Shown: piece by piece, positions 33,650 to 46,825 of the stretch | Position numbering within the stretch: the stretch's first letter is position 1 | How the letters are laid out: every line of letters begins with the position of its first letter | Origin: Clarkia xantiana subsp. parviflora | Taxonomy: Eukaryota; Streptophyta; Magnoliopsida; Myrtales; Onagraceae | Length of the DNA: 64,000 nucleotides | Direction: 5' to 3' | NCBI GenBank assembly: GCA_036873135.1 | Contig: JAPTYO010000001.1 | Coordinates: forward strand, 25,535,774-25,599,773 | Translations under genes and position numbers: made by a program | The notes under the pieces: model-generated | Told to the model about the DNA's origin: nothing | Database searches by the model: none | What the model saw: only the letters and a program-made list of their open reading frames with translations

Positions 33650-34265
33650 CTTAGGGATGGCAACGGGGCGGGTTTTCGCAGCCCCGGACCCGCCCCGCGG
33701 GTCGGCTTGGCTGACCCGGCCCGGGCCAAATGAACCTTCCGTGTCGGGTCGGGTCAACAATCCCGCGGGTCGACCCGTGGGGCCCCGACCCGCCCCGTCA
33801 TGTGAACAATTTTTTTTTTTTTTCACTTTTCAATATTCAATACAATTTTTTTTGTCAAAATATTTCATTATATATAAATTCAAAACATAAATCTAACACC
33901 AATCAAATATAAACAACAAACACATCAAATTCATTACAAATACAAATTCAAATCCAAACACCAAATTAACAAATCCTAATAATCTAAATATACATCTATT
34001 TGTAATTTGGTCCATGTTATTTATATAGGTACTATATTAATCATATTGTTTAGTAAATGTTAAGATCATATTAACATAAATAAATAAAAATTTATATATA
34101 TATATGCATTTCGGGGCGGGTCTACGGGGCCCCGGGTCTCTTGACCCGGACCCGCCCCGACCCGAGCCCGACCCGGACCCGACCCGTGACCCGTGGGTCG
34201 GCGGGTCAAAACCGGGTCGGGGGCCCGCGGGTCAGCGGGGCCCCGAGACCCGTTGCCATCCCTAG
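33650..34265. mobile_element. Non-autonomous hAT element with GC-rich ends
   Basis: Terminal inverted repeats TAGGGATGGCAACGGG (33652-33667) and CCCGTTGCCATCCCTA (34249-34264). Both ends are dense in GACCCG/CGGGTC motifs, while the middle is AT-rich. Flanks GTGTGAAT and GTGTGATG give an imperfect 8-bp target duplication, as expected for hAT. It has no transposase; frames inside the GC-rich ends are by-products. Confidence 0.8.
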
Positions 34266-34701
34266 GTGTGATGAAACAAGGTCGGTGTACGAATCTAGAA
34301 AATTGTCATGGGGAGGAGGTGTTGTGACCGATGTCTAGCCATCCTCTCGATGCTCCTCGGGGTCGAAGTCACCAACCCGAATTGAAGATCTAGCTCGACT
34401 TCCTACATATATAGCCGATTTAAATGCAAGTAATGTCAAATTGGATTGACTTGAATTGAATAGAGTGTACTTCAATAAGACTCATTCATCACTTAAAAAA
34501 CATAGTGGAAATAATGAGGGTAAATATGCAAATTTAAAAAGTTCGAGGATCAAAATGTAATATTCTAAAATTCAATGACTAAAATGCAATTAGTCAACTT
34601 TCGGTTACTTACAAGTAATTATTCCAATTATCATGCAAGAAATACGCTAATCCGAAATTATACGTAAAATCGACATAAAAACGAATACGTATTTTTTATA
34701 C
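34266..34701. other. Non-coding stretch
   Basis: Nothing recognised between the hAT element and the LTR to its right. Confidence 0.45.
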
Positions 34702-35305
34702 TGATGTCCGTGCGGATCACGGTCTTCTTAAGGCAATTTCGCCCCACCTCACCCTCGGGTAATGCAAAGAGGTTTAAACATAGGGTGATCACCTCCCAAG
34801 ATTCAACAGTGTCATCGAATCGTGTTGTGCACGCAACACGCCCGACCGAACCGAACTCACAATACCTGAACTCAAACAAAGAACGGGAAAGCCGATAACA
34901 ACGGCTAAAAATAACTAGAAAGGTCGAATATGACATGAGACGGTATCAACCTAGGAAGAACTCTGAAATTCGTCAACACGAAGAACAGATGAGGAGAAAA
35001 TATAACTTGGATTCCAAAAATATGGATTCCGAAAATATTGGATACTCAACCAAAAGGAAGAGATATCATTTTCTATGGTTGTAAAAAAAATGAAGGGGAG
35101 ACTCCTTTATATAAGAGAGGAGAAGTGAGGAGTAGACTAAAATAGTCGATGTGGTACAAAAGTTTCCACAATTCCACATTCACTAAAACAAATTGCGCTG
35201 GGCTAGGAAAAAAACAATGGGCTTGAACAAAAATAATTTAACTAAGCCCAAAATAAAACTAGCCTACGTAAAATTTAAAATAAAAGAAGCCCAAATTGTC
35301 TAACA
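34702..35305 (-). mobile_element. 3' LTR of a minus-strand LTR retrotransposon
   Basis: In minus orientation the LTR starts TGTTAGACAATTTGGGC at 35305, directly after a polypurine tract GGGGGGAT (35306-35313 on plus). Its left end is approximate. It shares its first 150 bp with the fragment at 46690-46823. Internal sequence should lie to the right. Confidence 0.55.
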
Positions 35306-35313
35306 ATCCCCCC

Positions 35314-36595
35314 ACATGAATGGAAATTTTGGAAACATAGACACGAAATTTGAGTTCAACGGTCAATACCTGCAAATGATAGGTAGGAGTACCTATCCCT
35401 TGTGAGATCATGCCTTCTCTACTGTCTGGTCGGTAGACGCGATGTCTTTGAATCGACTGTAGTTGGTGTAAATGACAACATGACCCACACAGGTACCTTC
35501 CTAGTATGGTTCGGTTCACGCCCTGTGATCCGTAGGCCATGGATCACTAGCCTGGTTCTGCAAGCGTTTCTAAGAATTGCGCCATCAACAATTCATTTCG
35601 AAGCGGCCCCTGCCCCACTTCTCACTCGCATAGGTGATTCTATTTTTTATGTCTCAAGAGCATCATCAAGACTCTGAGTTCTCCTTACTAATCATTAAAT
35701 TTTTTGCTTAATATGTGATCTTAATTAAGTAACTGCATTACTGTTCTCGGTTTTACCGATGCTTGAAGATCAACAAAGGCAAAAAGTTTAACATTATCTT
35801 CATCACTGTTTCTCATCATGGGAATGAGCTCGGGGTTTGACCCTCACAGTGACCACACTCACTTTTGTGATTAGGTTGTCCCATTGAACCAAGTTCTTAG
35901 AATCTCCAGTCATCATGGTTGGGTTTTCTTTCTCAAGAGTGTTTCCTACACGGGCTTCAGCCCCATTCTCCTCGATGCTTGACCAAATAGCTCTCTGTTT
36001 AACCCTTTCGGGTAGCGGATCCGCTATTCTGTCGGCTTTACTATATCGGACACAATAAATATATTTGAGAGCAACTGTCTAATGGAATTTTAATGTCTAA
36101 GACGTATACGTCTAAACATTCAATGATACAAGTTATACTGTGTTATACCGATTGATTATCGCAACGTTGCATCAATGTTCTCAAATAATCACTGTCCTTA
36201 GACTATCATTTCCTGCAGGAATAATTTTGTTAATCCAACTACTAAATTTAGATTGATTCTCATGGGGACAACATGTTTGCAAAGTGACCCATTTCCCAAC
36301 CTTTAACAAAGGTTTTCAGGCCAAATGGGGGGGGGGGGGGGGGGTGCACCACTTATTTGCTTTAACCATGTATCCTAAACAAAATCTTCAACCTTTCATT
36401 AGATAGGATTTTATTTGGATTAAACCAAAACAAATTCATCAATCTCTGCATTAACACAGGTTTTGGCCAATTAATAAAATCCTCGAGAAATTGGCATAGT
36501 CATTCTGCCTCTTCGACACATTTCTCCAGTTCAATAACTTAGACTTGATAGTCGATCTGGCTATGACTGTTTGTTTTGAGGATTTTCTACGACAC
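35314..36595 (-). mobile_element. Degraded internal region of the same LTR retrotransposon
   Basis: This lies directly upstream of the polypurine tract on the minus strand, so it should be the 3' internal region. I could not translate a convincing pol domain. A run of about 18 G lies at 36328-36345. Confidence 0.35.
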
Positions 36596-37196
36596 TGTTG
36601 TAAGCATATGTTGATGGGCGTCGTAATTGGTAGCCCATAATATGTATAGTTAACCTAATGAACTTGGGTAAATGTCACATTAGGGTAATTGGGCTAGACC
36701 CAAATCTCAATTGACATGGGAGGCACAAAATTGAGCCTCCCCAATACATAGGCCGGCCGAAACATTAGTGAGGGGTAAAGTGGACTTTTGTCCACTTTAC
36801 TCCTCCTATAAATAAGAGGTGTTAGGGAATATTTAGGGTAAATCATAATTTCCTCTCAAGAGTGTTTTAGAGAGAAAACCCTCCTCCCACACCTCACTAG
36901 TTCGGCCGAACCATCTTACACCTAGGGTGTGCCAAATTGCTTTCGAGCAACTCTCTGAAGATCTGTCCCCGTGACAAGAATTGATCTGGGGCTTTGTTGT
37001 GGAGCTAACACCACGTAGGGCTTCTTTCACAAGAAACTCTACGGGTTCCGTCCGATGGATCGAGAACTCCATCGTACAAAGGATCTTGGACTACGGTAAC
37101 TGTTGAGGTATGTGTAACTCTTCCGCTGCGTAATTTCGATTACATGCATGTACCTTGTTTTGTGTTTCCGTAGTGATTACTCCCCGTAATCTAACA

Positions 37197-40100
37197 GTGA
37201 TATCAGAGCGATGTTAGGAGTTCATGATTATGATAAATTGGTCTTCTTGAAAATTTAAAACTTTGGACCGAAATTTTTAAAGAAGATTTTAAAAAATTTC
37301 GAATTTTAGGGTTTTGCATGATAGGTCCGAATTTTTCATGTTCTTGGTTAAAATTGATGTTCATGATCTTCAAGAAAAAGATTATATTTATCAAGATCAA
37401 ACATTGGATTGTAGATCTTATTAAAATTTGATCTTAAAATTTGACCACTTGTTCCCAATTATTGTTTGCGCTGAAATTTTAAACAAGGTAAATTTTTTAA
37501 TTTCTTGGTCACCAAGCAAGATAATTTCGGCACATACATGTAAAATTGTTTAAAATTATATTGTTTACCATATTTTAATTTTTAATTAAGGTAACAATAT
37601 ATCTATAATTGGGAACATAAGGATAAATTCACATTAAAGTATATAGAAATATATAACTATCAATATATCTAAATATTTAAATAGAGTTAAAGATATTATT
37701 GATAGATTTAGTTACCTAAAAGATTGAGAAATTATATTGTCAGTTATTTGTTTCCCTATTAAAGATATTGACAATAAATAAAATATATATAATATATTAT
37801 GCCAAAGTTTATATATATATATATATATATATATTGTTGATTGATTTAATCTTAAAGATAGAATCTTAGCAATAAATATATATATATGTTTGTTAATGGC
37901 CGAAATATATATATATATATATTTTTTTTTTATTTTTTTTTAATATTGGAAATTATTTTATATAGTTAATGTTACTTGGTGGCTAAGTTTAATATTTTTA
38001 ATGGATTTAAAACCCTACTTGGGCCACAAGTAAACATTTCGGCCCAACCTTTAAAATTTTAATTATTGGGCCGGTCCAATATGTTAAACCGGGACGAAAT
38101 TAAATCGAACCAGATTTTCTCAATCGGTTCGACCTATTCGGGTCGGGTCGGACCGGGGTAATTAAGTGGATCTAACCAAAGCGGTTTTGAGTGTTGAACC
38201 GAACCCTATTTTTTTGGACCGGTTCGGACCGAACCATATTTTAAATTTAAAACCGGACCGAACCAGATTTTGCCAGACCAGATCAAACTGGACTTTCCGG
38301 ACCGAACCAGATTTTTTGAATCGGACCGAACCGGACCAAAACAGACTAAACCGAACAATGCTTTCTAAACTGAATTCAAGTCAATCAAAATATGGAGGTC
38401 AAGTTTTAAAATCCAAATGTTTTTGAACCTTGAATGGACTACGCAGTGCACATAGGGTTGCTAGCCTTTATGCCTTGTTTCGATTATGAGGATGGATCTC
38501 GGAGATGCATGTTTTTGGGACTGGTTAAATCAGTGGGCTGAATTGCAATTGTTTATTATTCAATATATATTTATGCATGATTAAAACTGTTGACCTGACT
38601 GAGTCAAGATAGCTGGATATTACATGTTGTGGGCGGAGCCCTAGTTAAATCTTTGGTATGCGCACTAGAATAGACATGCTGTGATGGTTGAAAATGCCTA
38701 GGATTCATGTCTAGAAGCTTGCGTGATTGAATATAAGCATGAATTGCAAATCAGCCCCTAATGTTTAAAATTATTTTAAAATCGAAAACCAGTCGCCAAA
38801 TATGTATGATTGATGTGGATGTTACATGTTTGACACGTATGCTAGAATGTTAAGGATGTAGTTGCGTTTGATAATTTACTTAAAAGTAGAATTATTAATG
38901 CAAGCATGAGTTCCTCGGAACATTAGACGCATGACGCGTAAGCATGTATGTGGTATGTATGATGAATATTACGAGCATATGATAACTTGCATGGATTGTA
39001 GAATTGTGTATGCATGAGTGAATTCGTCAGAATGATTTTTCCAAAACAAAAAGGGTCTTGGGAAAGCCAAAATCGGGTATGCTTATTTTAAAATTTCTGT
39101 TCCGGTAATTTGCGATTTAAACCGTTTATAACAGACTGATCTATTGGATAGAAGACGACGATAGTGTGAACTCTTTCACAGTCATCTTCCATTGGTTTAC
39201 TGGTGGTCGGTTGGTTTAGATGACTGAGGAATCACTATCTGTCGGACTCTATATTAATAGATATTTGATGTATGCAATTCTTTCTCAAAATGTTATTGTC
39301 TCCCTGATTTTTGTATAATCATCGATGTGTTAATATGAATTGGTTGAATTAGTGCGATTCGATTTTATTTGCAATCTTGATGGTGTGAATCATGATGAAT
39401 TAAAGGAGTACGTGTTGAACTCTCTACCACGATTCCGAAAAGTGGAGAGGACAACCACAGATGAATATAGTAGTCTGTATGATTTTGAAAATGAGAGACG
39501 AATGTAATAAATTGTTTCACCAAGCATGGGAGTAGGTTCTTCGATGATCCGAACGCATATGTGGTGATACATTCAACTTTGGTAAAAAGGGGTTGAAGAA
39601 GACTTCAATTGCAACCAGGCAATGTTGCAGCTTAGTAAACCATTGCATTCACCTCGGTGGAAACAAGGATACAAAAGCTAAACATTTCCGTTGAACGTGA
39701 TAATCTTCTCTCTTTCCATGGACGCTGGTGTAAAAGTCGCTCGAGACTTTCGCAATGAAAGGTCGGCATGGAAAGGATGTATATGGTTATCTGATGTTGA
39801 CGGGACTCAATAACCTTGAGCCTAACCAAGTACAGTGACCACAACAGTGAAAGGGAAACCTTATCTGCTCATCATTCTAAACTCGAAAGAAGTCAACCAT
39901 GATCGGCATAGCATGAAGAGAACGGGACCGAGTAGGTCCTATACAATGATACAGAGTGTTAAACCTCGTTGAAAAAGAACGTCCCTAGTACGCCTCGTAT
40001 ATTATGAGTATAAAGTTGGGAAATGTTTTTTAAGGACGCAAATCATTTGACGTGATTCACTCGTGAATCTACTCAGATGTAGTGTCCAACTCAATGTTCT

Positions 40101-42070
40101 TGACTATATGCACGACAACCATGGATTAAATATGCGGTTTTTTAGATCAAGAACTAAAGCATTGTCATATATCAATCATTGTTCGTTTCAATTACTAAAA
40201 TTTTGGTTATTTCGAGATTCGGAGTTATTGAATAAAGTAATTGTAGCTCGATTCGAAGCACAATTTTTTTATCAATTTAACGGCCCGGTGAAAGGGGACG
40301 ATCCGAAACGAAAAACACAAACCCTAGGTTTGGAACCAAATTTTCCGGCCAGGTAAAAGAGGCTGAATAAACGAAACAACACACGTGCTCCGTCATCTCA
40401 GTCAGGATAACTGAACTGAATAAACCCATCGATTGCGTAGCTAGATCGAATGAAATAACTCTTTCTTTATTATTAGTACTCCATTGAATGAAATAAACTG
40501 TAATGGTGATCACGTTTGACACCGATTGGATTAAATTAAATTAAATTAAAAAAAAATTAAACGATTATACCAAGGAGTAAGACCTCGGTAAAATTGCGCT
40601 ATGCGCAAGTGGACCTCGATAGACGGAACACATCGTTTCATTACATGAGTTTAATATTGAAGTGTTTATATGATGATGTGCTGAATTTTCATTTGCACTC
40701 CTTCAGAAATATGACTTATTGATAACATTTACATCGGTATGAAGTAAGCTACGTAAGCTACAACGACCTTGTAAAAGTATCAACTGAAACATGAGGTGAT
40801 GGGATAAAATCTCTGAGATAAGTCAGCAAACGAAGAAGGATAAAGTCGGTTAAACGATTTTCCTTCCAAACGCCTTGAACGATAAATCAGGCTAGGCATT
40901 CAAGTTAAATAACACACTTCAAGAAGCACAGTTTATATATTTTCATAATGTTGGAGTCGTTCTATAAGACATTCCATATGGAATGATGACAGATGATTCA
41001 CATAAATGTAATATTGTGTTCCATTAAGATCGGTAAGGTAGGTAACCATCATAGCTGAAAGGTGACAATGAGTTAAATCATATCACCATGCGACATTAAT
41101 TTGCGCAATAAACACTTATTTAGGACAAGGTATGCCAGTTACTCCTAGAAAATACCTGTTTCCAGCTTGGATTGAATGGTACCGTGGTCGAACATGAGAC
41201 ATTACATCACTACGAGGCGAATTTTCCAAATGCATTAACAGTTTCAATCAACATAGTCATGATCAAAACATAGCAGAATAACAATGACAATCATGTCCCA
41301 CTTAATTCGAGTGGGAGAGATTTGAACCAGCAACTCAAGTGAATGACATGGTAAATGAGAATGGGGACATTTTCATAGTAAATCCAGTAGGAGGAATAAA
41401 CCCTACCACAAGTAATCACTGTTGCTGTTTGGACGAATCAAGTCGAACCCGATGGTCAAACTTCCTGAACCAGGAGTGACACAACTACCTATATTACCCA
41501 TTGTTCCAAGTGGGAGTGATCCAACCATACTTGGTTCCAGATCCTAGTGATCAAGGAATGCATCTCGGAAGTAAAACCCCGAAACAAGAGGTTGTAATAA
41601 GAAAGTTATAGCTCAAGGTTCTAGCACTGCTGTTGTAACTAACATAGACGATGCTCTGATAATAAGCATTGTTCCGAGTGGGAGGATTATTCCCAATAGA
41701 AATGATGCTATGATAAGAAGCGTCATTCGGAGTAGGAGAAAAGATCAGACTAATAAGTGGGACTCATAATGCCTAGACGAGAGTCAAATGCAAGTATCCC
41801 ATTGAGCAAGGTGAAAACCCCGCTCAAACTGTTGGCAAGAATTGGAAAGACCTCAAGTGGAGAAATGGAAGAAATAATAAATGAGAGAGATCGCCTAAAT
41901 GAAATCCATTATAATCTATAGTTGATTTACCTGTTAACCACAGGGGCATAAGGATAAGGTGAGCCCTGAAAGAAGGCTCACCACTGATGGAACGATTCGG
42001 AGAACCCGACTCATTGCGAAAGGTCTTACCCTATGCTTCACGGAGAGGACTTTGATGAGAGAAACTCAAT
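37197..42070 (+). other. Degenerate leader and gag-pol region, no readable domain
   Basis: Contains TA-rich simple sequence (37810-37930), the GACCGAACC-type repeat at 38090-38360, and scrambled sequence with short phrases of possible gag/pol origin. No frame above about 100 codons has recognisable motifs. Confidence 0.4.
38090..38360. repeat. Degenerate short repeats built on GGACCGAACCAGATTTT
   Basis: Ten or so imperfect copies of a 12-18 bp motif with CCGAACC or GGTTCGG cores. Confidence 0.6.
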
Positions 42071-42072
42071 GA

Positions 42073-42650
42073 ATGTGCGTAAAACCACGGTTAGGGCCAT
42101 TCATGGTCCTGGTCGCAAGTCTCGATCACGAGCTGTACCGAAGGAATGTTAAGACCTCATTCCTCCACGGAAATCTGGAGGAAGAGATCTACATGGAGCA
42201 ACCGGAGGGTTTAATTACTCCTGGTAACGAACGTAAAGTTTGTAAACTCCAAAAGATCCTTCTACGGTCTTATACAGTAGTCACGACAATGATACCACAG
42301 ATTCCACGAGGAAATCGTAGGAAACAGATTAGTGAGTTTTCACAAGAATCCGTGCATGTATTATAAGACCTTCATGTCTAAGTATGTCATCTTAACCTGG
42401 TACGTGGACGACATACTCATTGCCGCAAATGACATGATTTTCATGAATAAGTCAAAGTCCTAGTTGGCATCTGTATTTGAGACGAAAGACATGGAAGAGG
42501 CCACGTACATCTTAGGCATTAAAATTGCCAGAGACTGGGTTGCCCGGGATTTATGTCTATCTCAAGAACCCTATATCAACGAGCAGTTGAAAGTTGGTTC
42601 AGATTACAGGACGCCAAACCCGTGGATGCGCCGGTGGTATTTGGGTGCGC
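42073..42650 (+). pseudogene. Copia reverse transcriptase fragment
   Basis: Reads SLDHELYRRNVKTSFLHGNL then EEEIYMEQPEGLITPG and KVCKL, typical of the start of the Copia RT. In shifted frames follow TWYVDDILIAAND (the YVDD active site) and MEEATYILGIKIARD. Several frameshifts and stops break it. Confidence 0.85.
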
Positions 42651-42904
42651 ACTGTTGAATCGTGACAACCCCAGAACCCGGCAGAGCGTGAACAGATGAA
42701 GGGTGCAGAGATTTTAAGCATTGTTGGTATTTCGATATACACCGTGCAATACACCCATCCGAATATCTGTCACGCCGTGGTCCTAGTAGCAAGTTTCCAA
42801 TCAGATCCTAGCTAAACATTTAAAAGACTGTAAAACGAATTATTAGCTATACCTAATTCGTTATTCGAAAGGTACTACCGACTATGCTCTGTGCTATGAG
42901 GGCG

Positions 42905-43130
42905 GGAAGTAAAAATTGACCGGTTACAGTGACACCGACCATGGTGGCGATCCGGATGATCGTAAGTCCACCACATGAGGAGTATTTCTCCTTGCTAATG
43001 CCGCCATTTCATGGACAAGCAAGAAGTAAACCTGTGTCGCGCTGTCAACAATGGAATCGGAATTCATAGCTCTCTCTAAGAATGCACAGGAAGCAGCCTG
43101 GCTGAAAATGCTTCTTACTGCACTGCTAAA
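42905..43130 (+). pseudogene. Copia RNase H fragment
   Basis: Frames give GYSDTDHGGDPDDRKST, then ISWTSKKQ and STMESEFIALSKNAQEAAWL, the usual Copia RNase H order, broken by frame changes. It ends abruptly where the Gypsy-type block begins. Confidence 0.8.
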
Positions 43131-46100
43131 CGATGACATCACATTCATGTTAACGTCATATGTCATGTTTTCATGTTTCCATGAGGATTATCGCATAAGT
43201 TCATAAACATGTACGCATCGTTTATTGTTCACTGTTATATGTATGTCGCTGGTTGCGCTAATCATGTCGACAGTTAACATACCTCCCGAAAAAAATTAAA
43301 GTGGAGCGAAATCGAAGCCGTCGCGCTCAATTGCCAAACGAGCCACTCTCGAGGTCAGCTCCGAACCTAAATTGGGCTTATATCCTAGCTTAAAATAGAG
43401 TCAAGTATGGTCTGAACCGTTACTTGACTCGGGGGCAAGTGTTGGATATCTGCCCAATTCGGGTTCGCATTCATATTCAGGACTTCACAAACACGTCAAA
43501 AATCACATAACGGGCCCAAACACAATACCCGAGATTCAAAAACGGTCCGGAGGCGCGGTGTACGCGTCCGGACTAAGCCTCCGGACTAAGCCTCCGGATT
43601 GCTTAGGCAATCTAGACCCCGTTGGATTCTAAGTCCGATGAGGTCCGGATTGCTGTCGATGGATACTGCACACATCCTTTTTTTATCGTCCGAACACAAA
43701 GAGTGAAGAGTTCTCCAAAGCCTAACTAGATGACGGTTCCTTCTGTTAGACCGGCGTCAAACCGCACAAAAACCGGGTTCGGTTCTAAGGTTGGCTATAA
43801 ATATGGGACCTTGGCCACCCATTTTGACACATTCTCTAGATTTTGACCTTGGAGCTATAACCTCTCTCTAGAATATTTTCTCTCTGTAGACGCTCATTTA
43901 AGCATCGGAGAGGGTTCAACCGGCACCACCCTCCCTCCGTGCTGGTTATTGCCCTTCCTGCAGGTTAGCACCGCGTGAAGCCGATAATCTTACCTTGCCG
44001 ACAAGATTGCACTGCCGACAGCCGTACCTTGCCGACAGCCTACACTGCCGACAGCCGTACCTATCTGACAAGTGCACATTGCCGACAGCCCCTTGCTGAC
44101 ATCAGAAAGTCCATTCCCGACACCCGACGTGTCCCCAACCCGAAGTGCCGAAGAGTCCGACTACCCGGTTGGATTTGGACGCAACAACGGCAGTCAACGA
44201 CAATCATGGTAACAAGCATTAAATATCTCAAAAATATTTTCTAAGTGTTTTATCATGATTACAGACAACATATGAACTCAACAAACAAGAGTCAATATAA
44301 CGACATGCAACTATGTCCGGACACCGGCTAACAATCAACATTGAGCATGCCGAAACATCACCTAAGCCATAATCCAATATGTTGACAACAATCACAGCGC
44401 ATAAGGGAAGCTTAACAACTTATCTCTATTTTTCTAAAATTTCCAGCACTTAGCCAAAATTTTGGCCGATTTGTGGAACTAATCTCTTTTGGGAATTTTA
44501 ACAAACACCTTATGTGCATCCTAGATTAACCAAATTCAAGAGACAATCAAGATCGGATTGAACTTAAACGAAGTATCAAAGGGTCTAGCCATACCCGAAA
44601 TTAGACTCGCCACCACGAGACGACCCCGGAAAAGCTGCCCACCACCGTCGGAGGTCACCCGCCGCCGCCGGAATTTCACGCGCCACCGCCGGTTGCCTCA
44701 CGCGTCGCCGCCGTTTGCCTCACGTCCATCCCTTCTCCTTGCCGGGATTCCGCCGGTGATGACCTAGGTGTGGTTGTCCCAAAATTGCTTGGTCTTCAAA
44801 TATTTGGCCTCCAAATTTACCACTCCCAAGTTTTCATCTTCTTTAAGAAAAGAGAGAACACAAAAAGCTACTAATGGTGGAGGATTAGCTAATGGGTATT
44901 CTCTCTCATATATCTATCCATCATTATCTATGGATGCATCCTAAAACTTTAATTATTTATTACTAAGTCCTCAAATAGCATGTTTACATGTTGTCATCTT
45001 CTTATTTCAACACTTAGAATTTTCTAAGTATGCCATGACTATATGGTATGCACACATGATTTAATACACACATGACATAACGCGCACATGACTTCACACA
45101 CGTCATATCGTTTTAAATGCATGATCCATATCTTTTATTACTATCACATAGTCACTTGCATGATTTAATTATCAATCACCTATTCGCATTCCTTGCAATC
45201 ATGCTGACATCACGTACATGGTAACATCATATGTCATGTTTGCATGTTTCCATGAGGATTATCGCATAAGTTCATAAATATGTGCGCATCGTTTATTGTT
45301 CACTGTTATATGTATATTGTTGGTTGCGCTAATCATGTCGACAGTTAACATACCTCCCGACAAAAATTAAAGTGGAGCAAAATCGAAGCCGTTGCGCTCA
45401 ATTGTCAAAGAAGCCACTCTTGAGGTCAGCTCCGAACCTAAATTGAGCTTATATCCTAGCTTAAAATAGAGTCAAGTATGGTATGAACCGTTACTTGACT
45501 CGAGGAAAAGTGTTGGATATCTGCCCAATTCGAGTTCGTATTTACATTCAGGACTTCACAAACACGTCGACGATCACATAACGGGCCCAAACACAATATC
45601 CGAGGTTCGAAAACGGTCCGGAGGCGCGGTGTACGCGTCTGGACCGAGCCTCCAGATTGCCTAGCAATCCCTACCGGCTCCGGACTGCTTAGGCAATCCG
45701 GACCGGCTCCGGATTGTCCCAGGTGGTCCGGACCCCGTCGGATTCTAAGTGCGATGAGGTCCGGACTGCTGTCGAACACCGCACACATCCTTTTTTATCG
45801 TCCGAACACAAAGAGTGAAGAGTTCTCCAAAGGCTAACTACTCGAAGGTTCCTATTTTCTGTTCGACCGACGTCGAACCGCACAAAAACCGGGTTCGGTT
45901 CTAAGGTTGCATATAAATAGGAGACTTTGGCCACCCATTTTGAAACATTCTCTAGATTTTGGCCTTGGAGCTCTGACCTCTCTCTAGAATATTTTCTCTC
46001 TCTATACGCTCAATTAAGCTGTAGAGAGGGTTCAACCCCCCTGTGATGGTTATTGCCCTTCCTGTAGGTTAGCACCGCGAGAAGCCGATAAGCTTACCTT

Positions 46101-46256
46101 GCCGACAATCTTGCACTGCCGACATCCATACCTGGCCGACAAGTGTACATACCGACAGCCCCTTGCCGACATCAGAAATTCCATTTCCGACACCCGACGT
46201 ATCCCCAACCCGAAGTGCCGAAGAGTCCGACTACCCGGTTGGATTTGAACGCAACA
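43128..46256 (+). mobile_element. Tandem-arranged Gypsy-type (Tat-like) LTR unit
   Basis: Two homologous blocks (about 43128-44181 and 45204-46256) each hold a 3' internal end with a polypurine tract (GACTCGGGGGCAAG before 43440; degraded before 45511), an LTR (43440-43970; 45511-46074) starting TGTTGGATATCTGCCC and ending GGTTAGCA, and a leader with CTTGCCGACA repeats. Between them lies about 1 kb of unrelated sequence without pol. The order, internal end-LTR-leader twice, is what unequal recombination between LTRs of neighbouring copies leaves behind. Confidence 0.65.
43990..44105 (+). repeat. Leader minisatellite, TTGCCGACAGCC units
   Basis: Seven or so units of about 15-19 bp with TGCCGACA cores. 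Fewer and shorter copies occur at 46090-46170 in the second block. Confidence 0.7.
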
Positions 46257-46666
46257 TACGCGGATTGGTCTCCACAGCAAAGCCTCTTGTCAATTCTTTA
46301 GCAGGGATAGATCTCCGAAGTAATTGCTTGAAGCAATTTGGCACCTCCTAAGGCTTATGAATGGTTCGGCCGAAACACTAGTAATAGGGAGGAGGGATTT
46401 CTTTTTATCTCACCACAAAGGAAGAAAGTGATTAACCTTAATTAGTTCCCTACAACTCTCTCTTTATAAGAGGAGGTGGGCAAAACCCACCTCACCACTC
46501 TTTATGAATTTCGTTCGACCTATAATGAGAAAGAGAGGCCCAATCGTGTCCATTGGGATTTTAGACCTGTCCAAAATCCCTAATGTGACATTACCCAATT
46601 GAATTAGGTAACAGTCTCATATTAATGGGCTCCAATTTACGGCGGCTCAATCTCCAAATGCCAACA
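46257..46666 (-). mobile_element. LTR fragment of the 36596/62438 Copia family, inverted
   Basis: In minus orientation it starts TGTTGGCATTTGG at 46666 and carries the family phrases GGTAATGTCACATTAGGG and TTCGGCCGAACC-like segments. Its other end is cut where it meets the Gypsy-type leader. Confidence 0.55.
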
Positions 46667-46689
46667 GGGAGGAGATTTGAAGTATTCGA

Positions 46690-46823
46690 TGTGGTACAAA
46701 AATCATTTCACAATTCCACTTCACTCAAAAATTGGGCTAAATAAAGAGTTGGGCTTAAACTAAAAAAATTGGGCTTAAATAATTAGTTCAAAAACTATTT
46801 AATTTAAAAATAGCCCAAATTTT
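46690..46823 (-). mobile_element. LTR fragment related to 34702-35305
   Basis: Starts TGTTAGAAAATTTGGGC on the minus strand at 46823 and shares the TTGTACCACATCGA phrase with the LTR at 34702-35305. Confidence 0.5.
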
Positions 46824-46825
46824 CT

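Larger units (their letters stand above)
36596..43130 (+). mobile_element. Decayed Copia retrotransposon, 5' LTR to RNase H, 3' end lost
   Basis: 5' LTR 36596-37196 (TGTTGTAAGCATATG to AATCTAACA), then TGATATCAGAGC (37198-37209), a one-base variant of the tRNA-Met primer site. The leader to about 37900 is closely related to that after the LTR at 62438. Coding remains appear only near the right end (reverse transcriptase about 42070-42650, RNase H about 42905-43130), and sequence then switches to Gypsy-type DNA. The 4 kb between leader and RT is too degraded to assign. Confidence 0.65.

Noticed and set aside
33657..34338. Arg/Pro-rich frames
   Set aside because: Products of the GACCCG repeats at the hAT element ends.
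36328..36345. Run of G as a functional G-tract
   Set aside because: Plain homopolymer, possibly with wrong length in the assembly; the C run at 52560-52581 is treated the same way.
44558..44767. GC-rich Arg/Pro-rich frame as a captured exon
   Set aside because: CCGCCG-type composition alone suggests a host gene leader, but no protein family is recognisable.
45456..46280. Minus-strand frames of 76-110 codons
   Set aside because: They lie antisense in Gypsy-type LTRs and carry no known domain.
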